Assembly (NCBI RefSeq): GCF_007827975.1
Contig: NZ_VITT01000037.1
Length of the DNA: 64,000 nucleotides
Source of the DNA: Nitrospirillum viridazoti
Lineage (GTDB): Bacteria; Pseudomonadota; Alphaproteobacteria; Azospirillales; Azospirillaceae
Reading direction: 5' to 3' (one strand)
The notes under the pieces are model-generated. The model was not told the origin of the DNA, ran no database searches, and worked only from the letters and a program-made list of their open reading frames with translations. The stretch's first letter is position 1; each line of letters starts with the position of its first letter. The translations under genes and the position numbers were made by a program. Positions 9,027-17,111 of this stretch are shown in pieces.

Positions 9027-11276
9027 ATGACCTTGATCCATGGCATGGAACCCACCCGCCGTGAGTTCGCCCTGATGGCCGGGGCGGCGCTGGCCGCCGC
9101 CGGCACGGGGACGGCCGTCGCCGCGCCCAGGCAGCGCGTCGGCACCTATCCGCCCGACGCCTGGCACCAGCGCATGAAGCGCATCGTCCACGTCAATTTC
9201 AACGAGCGTGACCCCGAGACCTTCGACGTCGGGAAATGGGCGGACTATCTGACCTCCTGCCAGGCGCAGATGACCTATCTCAGCGGCACCAACGTGGTGG
9301 CCTTCTATCCCACGGGACTGCCCGACCTGCCGGTCAGCGCCTGGCTGAAGGGCCGGGACGTGTTTGGCGAGTGCGTAAAGGCGGCCAAAGCGCGGGGCAT
9401 CCGCGTCATGGGCCGCTTCAGCATCGACATCGCCAAGAGCCAACTGGCGGACAAGCATCCCGACTGGTTCTGCCGCACCCAGGACGGGGCCTTGGTCCGC
9501 CGTTCCCTGGTGGGGGCGCCGGACGATCCCTCGGCCTCGTCCGAATTCGCGCCCACTTGCCAGTTCAGCGACTATTACACCACCTTCGTGCCGGCCCTGT
9601 TCGATGAGGTGCTGAGCCGCTACCCCATCGACGGCATCTACAGCAACGGCTGGCCCAGTCCGGACGCCGTCGTCTGCTATTGCCCCATCTGCCGCACCAT
9701 CGGCGACCCGCACGGCCGGGCGTATGAGGATGCTTTTCTCAAACGGGCGGTGGAGCTGTGGGGCCGCTACGACGCCCTGGTGAAGAAGCATGACGCTCGG
9801 CTGATCTTCACCGGCAACCTGGGCGGCGGCTTCCGGGGCGGCAACCTGGACCTGTCGGCCCTGGCCGCCACCGCGCCCTGGTTCATGGCCGACAACCAGG
9901 GCCGGGGCGGCATCGGCGCCCCCGCCTGGGACGCCAGCCAGCAGACCCGCATCGGCAAGGCGATCGTTGGCAATTCCCCAGGTGAAAATGGGGGTGACCG
10001 CCCGGTCACCAACATCACGGCGGGGTATGAGATCGCCGGCGACATCCGCTGGCGCAACGTCACCGGCAACGCGGTGGAGGTGCGCTCGCGCATCCACCAG
10101 ACGCTGGCGGCGGGCGGGGTGGTCCACTACCACTGGCTGGGCTATCAGCAGGGCTTCATCGAAGACCGGCGCTGGCAGAAGGTGGGGCGGGAGGTGCTGG
10201 CCTGGCAGGCCGCCAACGACCGTCATTTCCACAACCGCCGCTCCATCGCCGGCGTGGCCCTGGTGGTGTCCCAGCGCGGCAACCGCCTGTACGACCCGCC
10301 GGCGGGGACGGACACGCTGGATGCCGTCCAGGGCATGTACCAGCTGCTGACCGAGGCGCGCACCCCCTTCGACGTGGTATTGGACCGCGACCTGAACGCA
10401 GCCACGCTCAGCCGCTACCAGACCCTGGTGCTGCCCAACATCGCGCTGATGGGCGACGCCCAGGCCGCCGCCGTGACGGCCTTCGCCAAGGCCGGCGGCA
10501 GCGTGCTGGCGACCTTCGAGACGGGGCTGTACGACGAAGCCGGCCGCCCCCGTGACGATTTCGCCTTGGGCGCCCTGTTCGGCGTTCGGCGTGCCGGCAG
10601 GCGCGAAAGCTTCGGCCAGGCGGCTACGTCCAATCAGCCGCGCTTCCCCGGGTCCAGCGCCATCCAGCGCATCGAGCGGCGCCATCCCATCCTGGCGGGG
10701 TTCGAGGAGACGGACTGGATCCAGGGCTCCAGCTGCCGCGTGCCCATCACCATCGACGGCCCGCCCCTGCTGACCCATGTGGCGCAGTACCCTTGGTACC
10801 CGACGGAGGGCGTCTACAGCCGCCAGCCGCACACCGCCCAGCCTACCCTCGCGGTGCGCGAGGCGGGCGAGGCGCGTCTGGTCTACCTGGCGGCGGATGT
10901 GGAGGCCGGCTATTGGCGCTCCGGCGCCGCCGATTTGGGCGATCTGGTCACCAACGCCCTGCGCTGGCTGCATCCGGCGCCGCCCATGACCGTACAGGGC
11001 CCAGGATTGGTCGAGGTGTTCGGGTGGGAGACGGAGCCGGGCTACGCCCTGCACCTGGTCAACCACACCAGCCCCGGCTTCCGCGCCACCGCCGCCCGCG
11101 GGTTGAGCCCGCTGGGGCCGCAGGCGGTGCGCATGACCCTGCCGTCATCAAAGCCCATCCGGCAGGCGAGCCTGCTGCGCGCCGGCCAGCCGCTGCCCCT
11201 ACGGCAGGAGGGGGCGGTGGTGGAATTCACCGTGCCCAGCCTGGACGAATACGAGGTGGTGGCGCTGGAAACCTGA
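9027..11276 (+). CDS. Tat-exported glycoside-hydrolase-like protein (GHL6 type)
   Basis: 749 residues. TRREFALMAGAALAAAGTG is a twin-arginine signal. The following domain resembles hypothetical glycoside hydrolase family GHL6, a TIM-barrel type: the early HVNFNERDPETFD segment and the DGIYSNGWPSPDAVVCYCPICR segment with a cysteine cluster. The C-terminal half resembles the glutamine-amidotransferase-like beta-galactosidase trimerisation domain (PNIALMGDAQAAAV, ETGLYDEAG). It begins six bases after the GH3 stop, so they are almost certainly cotranscribed. Enzymatic activity is inferred from fold only. Confidence 0.75.
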   Translation: MTLIHGMEPTRREFALMAGAALAAAGTGTAVAAPRQRVGTYPPDAWHQRMKRIVHVNFNERDPETFDVGKWADYLTSCQAQMTYLSGTNVVAFYPTGLPDLPVSAWLKGRDVFGECVKAAKARGIRVMGRFSIDIAKSQLADKHPDWFCRTQDGALVRRSLVGAPDDPSASSEFAPTCQFSDYYTTFVPALFDEVLSRYPIDGIYSNGWPSPDAVVCYCPICRTIGDPHGRAYEDAFLKRAVELWGRYDALVKKHDARLIFTGNLGGGFRGGNLDLSALAATAPWFMADNQGRGGIGAPAWDASQQTRIGKAIVGNSPGENGGDRPVTNITAGYEIAGDIRWRNVTGNAVEVRSRIHQTLAAGGVVHYHWLGYQQGFIEDRRWQKVGREVLAWQAANDRHFHNRRSIAGVALVVSQRGNRLYDPPAGTDTLDAVQGMYQLLTEARTPFDVVLDRDLNAATLSRYQTLVLPNIALMGDAQAAAVTAFAKAGGSVLATFETGLYDEAGRPRDDFALGALFGVRRAGRRESFGQAATSNQPRFPGSSAIQRIERRHPILAGFEETDWIQGSSCRVPITIDGPPLLTHVAQYPWYPTEGVYSRQPHTAQPTLAVREAGEARLVYLAADVEAGYWRSGAADLGDLVTNALRWLHPAPPMTVQGPGLVEVFGWETEPGYALHLVNHTSPGFRATAARGLSPLGPQAVRMTLPSSKPIRQASLLRAGQPLPLRQEGAVVEFTVPSLDEYEVVALET

Positions 11277-11307
11277 TCTTCAAACTAAAACAAAACAGGG
11301 AGGAACC

Positions 11308-12234
11308 ATGAAAGGAACCATCATCGGCGCGCTGGCGCTCGTGGGTTTGTGCGGCACGGCGCAGGCGGCCAGCCCGGCGCGGCCGCCCATCGTCGCCGTC
11401 TCGCATCTGGCGATCTACGCGGCGGACATGGCGAAGTCGGAGGCGTTCTACGTCCACGACTTGGGCGCCACCAAGCTGCCGGATCCGGAGAACCCGGCAG
11501 GCGTGCGCTATTACTTCAGCCCCACGCAGTTCGTGGAGGTGCTGCCCCTGCCGGCGGGGTACACGGGCATCAACCGCCTGGCCCACGGCGCCTTCAACAC
11601 CCCGGATGTCGCCGCCATGCGCGATTATCTGATCGCCAAGAAGATCGCCGTGCCGGGCAAGGTGCAGCAGGGGTCGGACGGCAGCCGCTGGTTCGACGTG
11701 ACCGATCCCGAGGGCACGGTGATGCAGTTCGTGCAGGCGCCGGCCACGCCGCCCAGCATCCCGGCCAACGCCCTCTCCAGCCACATGATGCATTTCGGCT
11801 TCATCGTCCATAACCGGGCGCTGGAAGACGGCTTCTACCAACAAATTCTGGGGCTGCATCCCTATTGGGCCGGCGGGATGGAGGATGACAAGCCCACCTG
11901 GATTTCCCTGCAACTGCCCGACAGCCGCGACTGGATCGAATACATGGTGGTGGGCACGCCGGACACGAAGGGCATCCCGCCCGACCTGTCGCAGGCCACC
12001 CTGGGCGTCTTCAACCACTTCGCCCTGGCCATCCCCAATGCCGAGGCCGCCTACACCCTGCTGTGGAATGGCGACCGGCTGAAGGGCCAGGACAACCTGC
12101 CCAAGATTGGCCGCGACGCGAAGTGGCAGATGAACCTGATCGACCCCGACGGCACCCGGGCGGAACTGATGGAACTGCACGCCATCGGCACGCCGTGCTG
12201 CACGCCGTTCGGTGCGCCGGATCCGGAGAAGTGA
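11308..12234 (+). CDS. Exported VOC-superfamily protein, two glyoxalase-type modules
   Basis: The 308-residue product begins with a Sec signal peptide ending GTAQA. Two VOC modules follow: VSHLAIYAADMAKSEAFYV with FVEVL, and MHFGFIVHNRALEDGFYQQ with DWIEYM. Each supplies a possible His and Glu metal ligand, the pattern of a metal-dependent VOC enzyme such as an extradiol dioxygenase or a lyase. Most VOC enzymes are cytoplasmic, so the export signal is unusual. GGGAGGAACC precedes the ATG. It sits in the glycan run and may act on an oxidised sugar or an aromatic side group; this is inference. Confidence 0.8.
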   Translation: MKGTIIGALALVGLCGTAQAASPARPPIVAVSHLAIYAADMAKSEAFYVHDLGATKLPDPENPAGVRYYFSPTQFVEVLPLPAGYTGINRLAHGAFNTPDVAAMRDYLIAKKIAVPGKVQQGSDGSRWFDVTDPEGTVMQFVQAPATPPSIPANALSSHMMHFGFIVHNRALEDGFYQQILGLHPYWAGGMEDDKPTWISLQLPDSRDWIEYMVVGTPDTKGIPPDLSQATLGVFNHFALAIPNAEAAYTLLWNGDRLKGQDNLPKIGRDAKWQMNLIDPDGTRAELMELHAIGTPCCTPFGAPDPEK

Positions 12235-12263
12235 GCGCGGGGACGAGACCAGGGAGGATAACG

Positions 12264-13085
12264 ATGAACCACCGTATGATGGCGCTTGGCCTCGCCCTGT
12301 TGGCCGCTACGCCGGCCTGGGCGCAAGAGGTGCCCGGCACGTCGCCCGCCAACAGCGCGCCCGGCACGCCCACGGCGCCGGACTGGGCCTACCCCGACTA
12401 TCCCGGCCATCGCCAGGTGGCTCCGCCGGCGGACTTCCACCGCCCCTCGCGCGTTGAGGCCCAGCCCATCGGCCTGTTCGATGGCCAGGCGGACGTGGGC
12501 GGCGCCCTGGTGCCGGGGCAGGGGACGTTCCAGGGCGGCCGCTACACCATCACCTCGGCCGGCTACAACATGTGGTACGGCCGGGACGAGTTCCGTTTCC
12601 TGTGGAAGAAGATGTCCGGCGACGTGTCGCTGGCGGCGGATGTCGCATTCCCCAACCCCGTGGGCTACGGCGACCGCAAGGCCCTGCTGGTCATCCGCCA
12701 GAGTCTGGACGACGACGCGCCGGAGATGGTGGTGGGCCTGCACGGCACCGGCATGTTCCACATCGCCTGGCGTCCGGCCAAAGGGGCCGAGATGGTCGAC
12801 ATGGAATACAAGGTCGGCAGCCGGGGCGCCTTGAAGGGCGAGGCCGTGGGCGGCTTGGTCACCCTGCATCCCCAGCGCATCGGCATCGAGAAAAAGGGCG
12901 ACGCCTTCACCCTGTGGGTCAGCGAGCAGGGGGAACCCATGCATCCTTACGGCGCCCCCATCCCCCTGCGCCTGACCGAGCCCTTCTACGCCGGTATCGG
13001 CTTCGTCTCCCATCTGCCGACCACGGCAGACACCGCGGTGCTGTCCAAGGTGATACTGGAAAACGCGACCGGAAAGGTGCGATAG
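12264..13085 (+). CDS. Exported concanavalin-like protein of unknown function
   Basis: 273 residues with a clear signal peptide (LALLAATPAWA). The body contains TFQGGRYTITSAGYNMWYGR and FLWKKMSGDVSLAADV, which recall the DUF1349/LamG-like beta-sandwich domains found beside TolB-like repeats in exported proteins; here the repeats are absent. The ATG at 12264 is preceded by AGGGAGGATAA. It is the last gene of the glycan run and is followed by a strong hairpin at 13097-13131. Carbohydrate binding is a guess from context. Confidence 0.65.
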   Translation: MNHRMMALGLALLAATPAWAQEVPGTSPANSAPGTPTAPDWAYPDYPGHRQVAPPADFHRPSRVEAQPIGLFDGQADVGGALVPGQGTFQGGRYTITSAGYNMWYGRDEFRFLWKKMSGDVSLAADVAFPNPVGYGDRKALLVIRQSLDDDAPEMVVGLHGTGMFHIAWRPAKGAEMVDMEYKVGSRGALKGEAVGGLVTLHPQRIGIEKKGDAFTLWVSEQGEPMHPYGAPIPLRLTEPFYAGIGFVSHLPTTADTAVLSKVILENATGKVR

Positions 13086-13096
13086 GCGGGCATGCG

Positions 13097-13131
13097 GGCC
13101 CGGATTATCTCGTTAAGGGAGATTCCGGGCC
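13097..13131 (+). terminator. Long hairpin after the glycan operon
   Basis: GGCCCGGA (13097-13104) pairs with TCCGGGCC (13124-13131), and ATCTC (13107-13111) pairs with GAGAT (13119-13123) inside it, leaving only a two-base bulge. There is no run of T after it, so it may act as an mRNA 3-prime end or an attenuating stem rather than a classical terminator. Confidence 0.5.
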
Positions 13132-13185
13132 AGGGAACGCTGTGCCAGGCTTGACCCAGATGCGACGATTGCCGAAGGACCATCC

Positions 13186-13770
13186 ATGACCGCCCTGCTT
13201 CCCGCCGAGCTTGCCTGGTACGCCACCGGCCGCTTCTATGGCACCAAGGAAGGGGAGCTGGCCGACTATGGCTATTTCCTGCACCTCCCGTTCGACGGGG
13301 TGCCGCTGTTCGACGGCGAACCGTCGGAGAAGACGGCGCATTTCACCTTCGCCGCCCGGCCGTTCAAGGCGACGCAAGTTGACAACGGGGTGCTGACGCT
13401 GGGGCTGGATCCGGTGGGCGAGTTCTCGCTGTACCTGCAGCGCCGGCCGGCGGCCACCTTCGACAAGCCGGCCTCGTTCATGGAGGGCGAACCCATCGCC
13501 ACGTTTCGCCGCGCCAGCCTGGCGGTGGGCACCACCGTGGCGGTCGTCGTCGGCACCACGCCGGCGCCGGTTTTCGCCACCAACGTGTTTTCCGCGCGCC
13601 TGGTGGCCAGCGTCCCATTCGACTTCGCCGGGGTCCGCCATGACCTGGCGCATCACATCGGCCGCGGCATCACCCAGTTCGGCACCGCCGCCGCCACGCC
13701 GGTCACCCCGCCGCCGCCCGGCTATGAGGTGGTCCTGCCCTTCACCGGTTCGGCCATCGCCTTGGGCTGA
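13186..13770 (+). CDS. Hypothetical protein
   Basis: 194 residues without a signal peptide or membrane segment. The sequence is rich in beta-type residues and Pro (VTPPPPGYEVVLPFTG near the end), and I recognise no family. GAAGGA lies eight bases before the ATG. It follows the glycan run after a 100-base spacer containing a hairpin, so it may be separately transcribed. Codon use matches the neighbours, which supports it as a real gene. Confidence 0.6.
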   Translation: MTALLPAELAWYATGRFYGTKEGELADYGYFLHLPFDGVPLFDGEPSEKTAHFTFAARPFKATQVDNGVLTLGLDPVGEFSLYLQRRPAATFDKPASFMEGEPIATFRRASLAVGTTVAVVVGTTPAPVFATNVFSARLVASVPFDFAGVRHDLAHHIGRGITQFGTAAATPVTPPPPGYEVVLPFTGSAIALG

Positions 13771-13808
13771 TCCCGGCGGTTAGGCGGGCTTAGTCCTCAG
13801 GCTCACTC

Positions 13809-16800
13809 TCACTCCGCCGAGCGCGTCATTTCCACCCGGTTGCGGCCGGATTGCTTGGCGACGTAGAGGGCGGCGTCGGCGCGGACGTAGAGGGCGTCCA
13901 AATCCTCGCCGTCGCGCAGTTCGGCCAGGCCCAGGCTGGCGGTGACGTGGATTTTGGCGCCGCCATCGATCGCCACGCACTCGTCGCCGATGGCTTGGCG
14001 CAGCCGCTCGGCCAGCAGGCGGGCGCCGTGGGCGGCGGTGTGGGGCATCAGCAGTGCGAACTCCTCCCCGCCGATACGGCCCACCAGGTCGGTGGAGCGC
14101 ACATGGCTGGCGAGGACGCGCCCGGTGAGGGCCAGCACGGCGTCGCCGCCGGGATGGCCGTAGGTGTCATTCACGCGCTTGAACTCGTCCAGGTCCAGGA
14201 TGGCCAGGGCCAGGGGTGTGCCGTGGCGGTTGGCCAGCGCGATCATGTCGCGCGCCCGCTCCATGAAATGGTGGCGATTGGCGCAGCCCGTCAACGGGTC
14301 GGTGGTGGCCAGGTGGGTCAGGCGGTCGTTGGCGGCGCGCAAGTCCGCGGTGCGGTCGGCGATCTGGTTTTCCAGTTCCGCCTGCCGTCGGCGCAGATAG
14401 CTGGTGCGCCAGCGCACCAGCAGTGTCACCGCCACCACCCCCAGCGCCACGGCCAGCAGGCGCAGCCACAGGCGCTGGTACCAGGCCGGCATCACGCGCA
14501 GGGGCAGGGTCAGGTCCCGCTCCGTCCACACGCCGTCGCGGTTGCTGCCCCGCAGGCGCAGGGTGTAGTCGCCTGGCGGCAGGTTGGTGTAGACGGCCAG
14601 GCGGCGGTTTACGTCCGCCTCAATCCAATCGGCGTCATAGCCCTCCAGCCGGTAGGCGTAGCGGTTGCGGACAGGGGCGGTGTAGTCCAGGGCGGCGAAC
14701 TCCACCGCCAGGCTGTTGGTTTCGGGCGTCAGCACCAGCGGGCGGCCCCCACCTACGCTGGCCACGGGCACAGGGTGGCCGCCCACCCGCAGGTCGGTGA
14801 TGACCACCGGGGCGGGAAAGCGCCAGGCGGGCAGGGTGCCCGGGCGCACCACGGTCATGCCACCCTTGGATCCGAACAGCGCCTCCCCCGCCGGGGTGGC
14901 GGCGCTGGCGCCCACGAAATAGTCGACCAGGGCGGAACCGTCGGCACGGCGCACCGCGCGCACCTCCAGCGTGCCGGGATCGATGCGGGCCAAGCCGTCG
15001 TCGGTACCGGCCCAGATGACGCCGTCGCCGTCCATCGCCAGGCTGCAGACATTGGCGTGGGGCATGCCCTGGGCCAGGCCGAAATGGCGGAACTGCGGCT
15101 TGCCGCCAGCGTCCCGGCCGGTCATCAGCGCCAAGCCGCCGCCGAAGGTGCCGACCCAGAGGCGGCCCTGGCGGTCCACCAGCAGGCTGCTGACATAGGG
15201 GTCCGGCAGGCCCTGGGGGTCGCCGGGGGCTGGGGGAATGCGTTCCACGGCGCCGGTGGCGATGTCGATGTGGTTCAGGCCATTGCGCGTGCCGACCCAC
15301 AGGTCCCGCCCGGCGCCGGCCAGCAGGGCGCGGATGGTGCGGTCGGACAGCTGGGCCTGGTCGGCCGGCGTGGCGCCGAACACCAGGCGGCCGGGCGTGC
15401 CGTCGGGCCCGTCCAGCGTGTAGCCGCGCAGCCCGTCCTCCTCCCCGCCCACCCACAGCATGCCGTCGCGGACGATGAGCGACATGGTGGCGGCGGCCGG
15501 GTCGCGGCCGCCGGGCAGGGTGACGCGCCGCACGGCGCTGGCCGCCGGATCGGCGCGGTACAGGCCCCGCCGCGTGGCGATATAGACGCGGCCCGCCTCA
15601 TCCTGGGCCAGGGAGAAGACGATGTCGGGCGGCAGGGCGTCTTCCGGCCGGCTGGGATCGGGGCGCAGGGCCGCCACCCGGCCCCCCGCCGGGTCGACGA
15701 CATCGATGCCGCCGTCGAAATAGCCCAGCCAGGCCCGGCCATCCCGCGCGGACAGCAGGGCGAACACGTCGCTGGCGCTCAAGCCTTCCCGCCGGCTGCC
15801 GCCGAAGACGGTGGCGACCAGGCCGGCGTCGTGGGGGTGATAGCTGAGGCCACCGGTGCCGCCCACCCAGATCGAGCCGGCGCTGTCGCGCAGCAGGGCC
15901 CAGATGTCGTCATGGGCCAGGCTGTTGGGCTGGGCGCGGTCGTGGCGTATGGGGCGCATGGCGCCGGACCGGGTGTCGATGGCGATGATGCTGCGATTGC
16001 GCAGGCCCACCCAGATTTCATGCGGGCCCGAGGCGCAGATGGCGGAGATCCAGCCCGTCAGGTCGGTGGCGGCGGGGTTGACCGCCCGTGGGGTGGCGCC
16101 CGGCTGGTCTATGGCGTACAGCCCGTATCGGATGGTGCCGACCCAGATGCGGCCCTCGCCGTCCTGGAACAGGACCGAGACGTTCGTTTGCGGCGTCTCG
16201 CCCAGTGCCACGGCCGTGAAGCCATCGCCGCCGGGCTTGCGGTAGGCCAGGCCCTGCGCCGTGCCCACCCACAGGCCGCCGGCACCGTCGCGCAGCACCG
16301 CCTGCACCCGGCCAGCGGGTAGGCCGCCCGCTTCCGGCGTCCCGGCGCGCAGCACGGTCACCGCGCGGCTGTCGATGTCCAGGTGGCGCAGCCCGTCATC
16401 GGTGCCGATCCACAATCCGCCGGCACCATCGTCGGTGATGGTTCCGATGTCTGGCCGCCCGTTGATGGTGCCCAGGGGTATGGTCTCGAACCGGTCACCA
16501 GCGGCGTCATACAGCGCCAGGCTGTTCGCACCCACCCACAGCCGTCCCTTGGGGTCGATGAACAGGCTTTTGATGAAGTCGCTGGGCAGGCTGCCCGGCA
16601 CGTCCTGGCTGGCGGTGTAGCTTTTGAAGCGGTACCCGTCCCAGCGGGCGAGGCCGCCCTGGGTTCCCACCCAGATGAAGCCGTCACGGTCCTGCGCCAG
16701 GGCGGTGGGCACGGGGTGGGGCAGGCCCTGGTCCCGGCCGTAATTCTGGAACACCGTTTCGGCCAAGCCGGACCAACGGTCCGCCGGCGCCGCGCGGGCC

Positions 16801-16907
16801 AGCGATGGCAGGGCGACGAGTCCAAGCAGGAAGATGATACGGCACAGCCGCAATCCCCTGAGGACCATCCCACTTACCCGCTTCACGCTCAAGATGCTGC
16901 CGCCCAT
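13809..16907 (-). CDS. Two-component-propeller diguanylate cyclase
   Basis: 1032 residues. After a signal or anchor helix the periplasmic part carries about a dozen propeller repeats of the form D-G-x-L-W-V-G-T-x-G-L, then a Y_Y_Y domain (residues about 690-755, RNRYAYRLEGYDADWIEA), one membrane helix (LAVALGVVAVTLLV) and a short coiled coil. The C-terminal GGDEF domain has an intact GGEEF active site and an RSTD inhibitory site five residues before it, so it should make cyclic di-GMP and be feedback inhibited. The propeller probably senses a periplasmic ligand, as in glycan-sensing hybrid histidine kinases. The start could also be the ATG 13 codons in. Confidence 0.92.
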   Translation of the reverse strand: MGGSILSVKRVSGMVLRGLRLCRIIFLLGLVALPSLARAAPADRWSGLAETVFQNYGRDQGLPHPVPTALAQDRDGFIWVGTQGGLARWDGYRFKSYTASQDVPGSLPSDFIKSLFIDPKGRLWVGANSLALYDAAGDRFETIPLGTINGRPDIGTITDDGAGGLWIGTDDGLRHLDIDSRAVTVLRAGTPEAGGLPAGRVQAVLRDGAGGLWVGTAQGLAYRKPGGDGFTAVALGETPQTNVSVLFQDGEGRIWVGTIRYGLYAIDQPGATPRAVNPAATDLTGWISAICASGPHEIWVGLRNRSIIAIDTRSGAMRPIRHDRAQPNSLAHDDIWALLRDSAGSIWVGGTGGLSYHPHDAGLVATVFGGSRREGLSASDVFALLSARDGRAWLGYFDGGIDVVDPAGGRVAALRPDPSRPEDALPPDIVFSLAQDEAGRVYIATRRGLYRADPAASAVRRVTLPGGRDPAAATMSLIVRDGMLWVGGEEDGLRGYTLDGPDGTPGRLVFGATPADQAQLSDRTIRALLAGAGRDLWVGTRNGLNHIDIATGAVERIPPAPGDPQGLPDPYVSSLLVDRQGRLWVGTFGGGLALMTGRDAGGKPQFRHFGLAQGMPHANVCSLAMDGDGVIWAGTDDGLARIDPGTLEVRAVRRADGSALVDYFVGASAATPAGEALFGSKGGMTVVRPGTLPAWRFPAPVVITDLRVGGHPVPVASVGGGRPLVLTPETNSLAVEFAALDYTAPVRNRYAYRLEGYDADWIEADVNRRLAVYTNLPPGDYTLRLRGSNRDGVWTERDLTLPLRVMPAWYQRLWLRLLAVALGVVAVTLLVRWRTSYLRRRQAELENQIADRTADLRAANDRLTHLATTDPLTGCANRHHFMERARDMIALANRHGTPLALAILDLDEFKRVNDTYGHPGGDAVLALTGRVLASHVRSTDLVGRIGGEEFALLMPHTAAHGARLLAERLRQAIGDECVAIDGGAKIHVTASLGLAELRDGEDLDALYVRADAALYVAKQSGRNRVEMTRSAE

Positions 16908-17111
16908 CGCCCGTTCGACGTAGGAACCATAACAGGTGTGACGTGTCTTAGCACCGGTGTGTCGCTACCAACACGCTATCTTCTGGTCAGGGATAATGGA
17001 TGTCCGTCGGATACGGAAAGGTTTTTCAAGGGACTAATTCAGCCGCCCCTTGTGCGGAGGCGGGGTTTCGGCACATCGTGCGTCCAAACAGGGGACCATG
17101 GGGGACATCCG

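Noticed and set aside
7503..11066. Minus-strand open frame of about 1187 codons opposite the GH3 and GHL6 genes
   Set aside because: It lies antisense to two clear family members, is rich in His, Arg and Gly with no domain, and arises from the codon bias of GC-rich genes.
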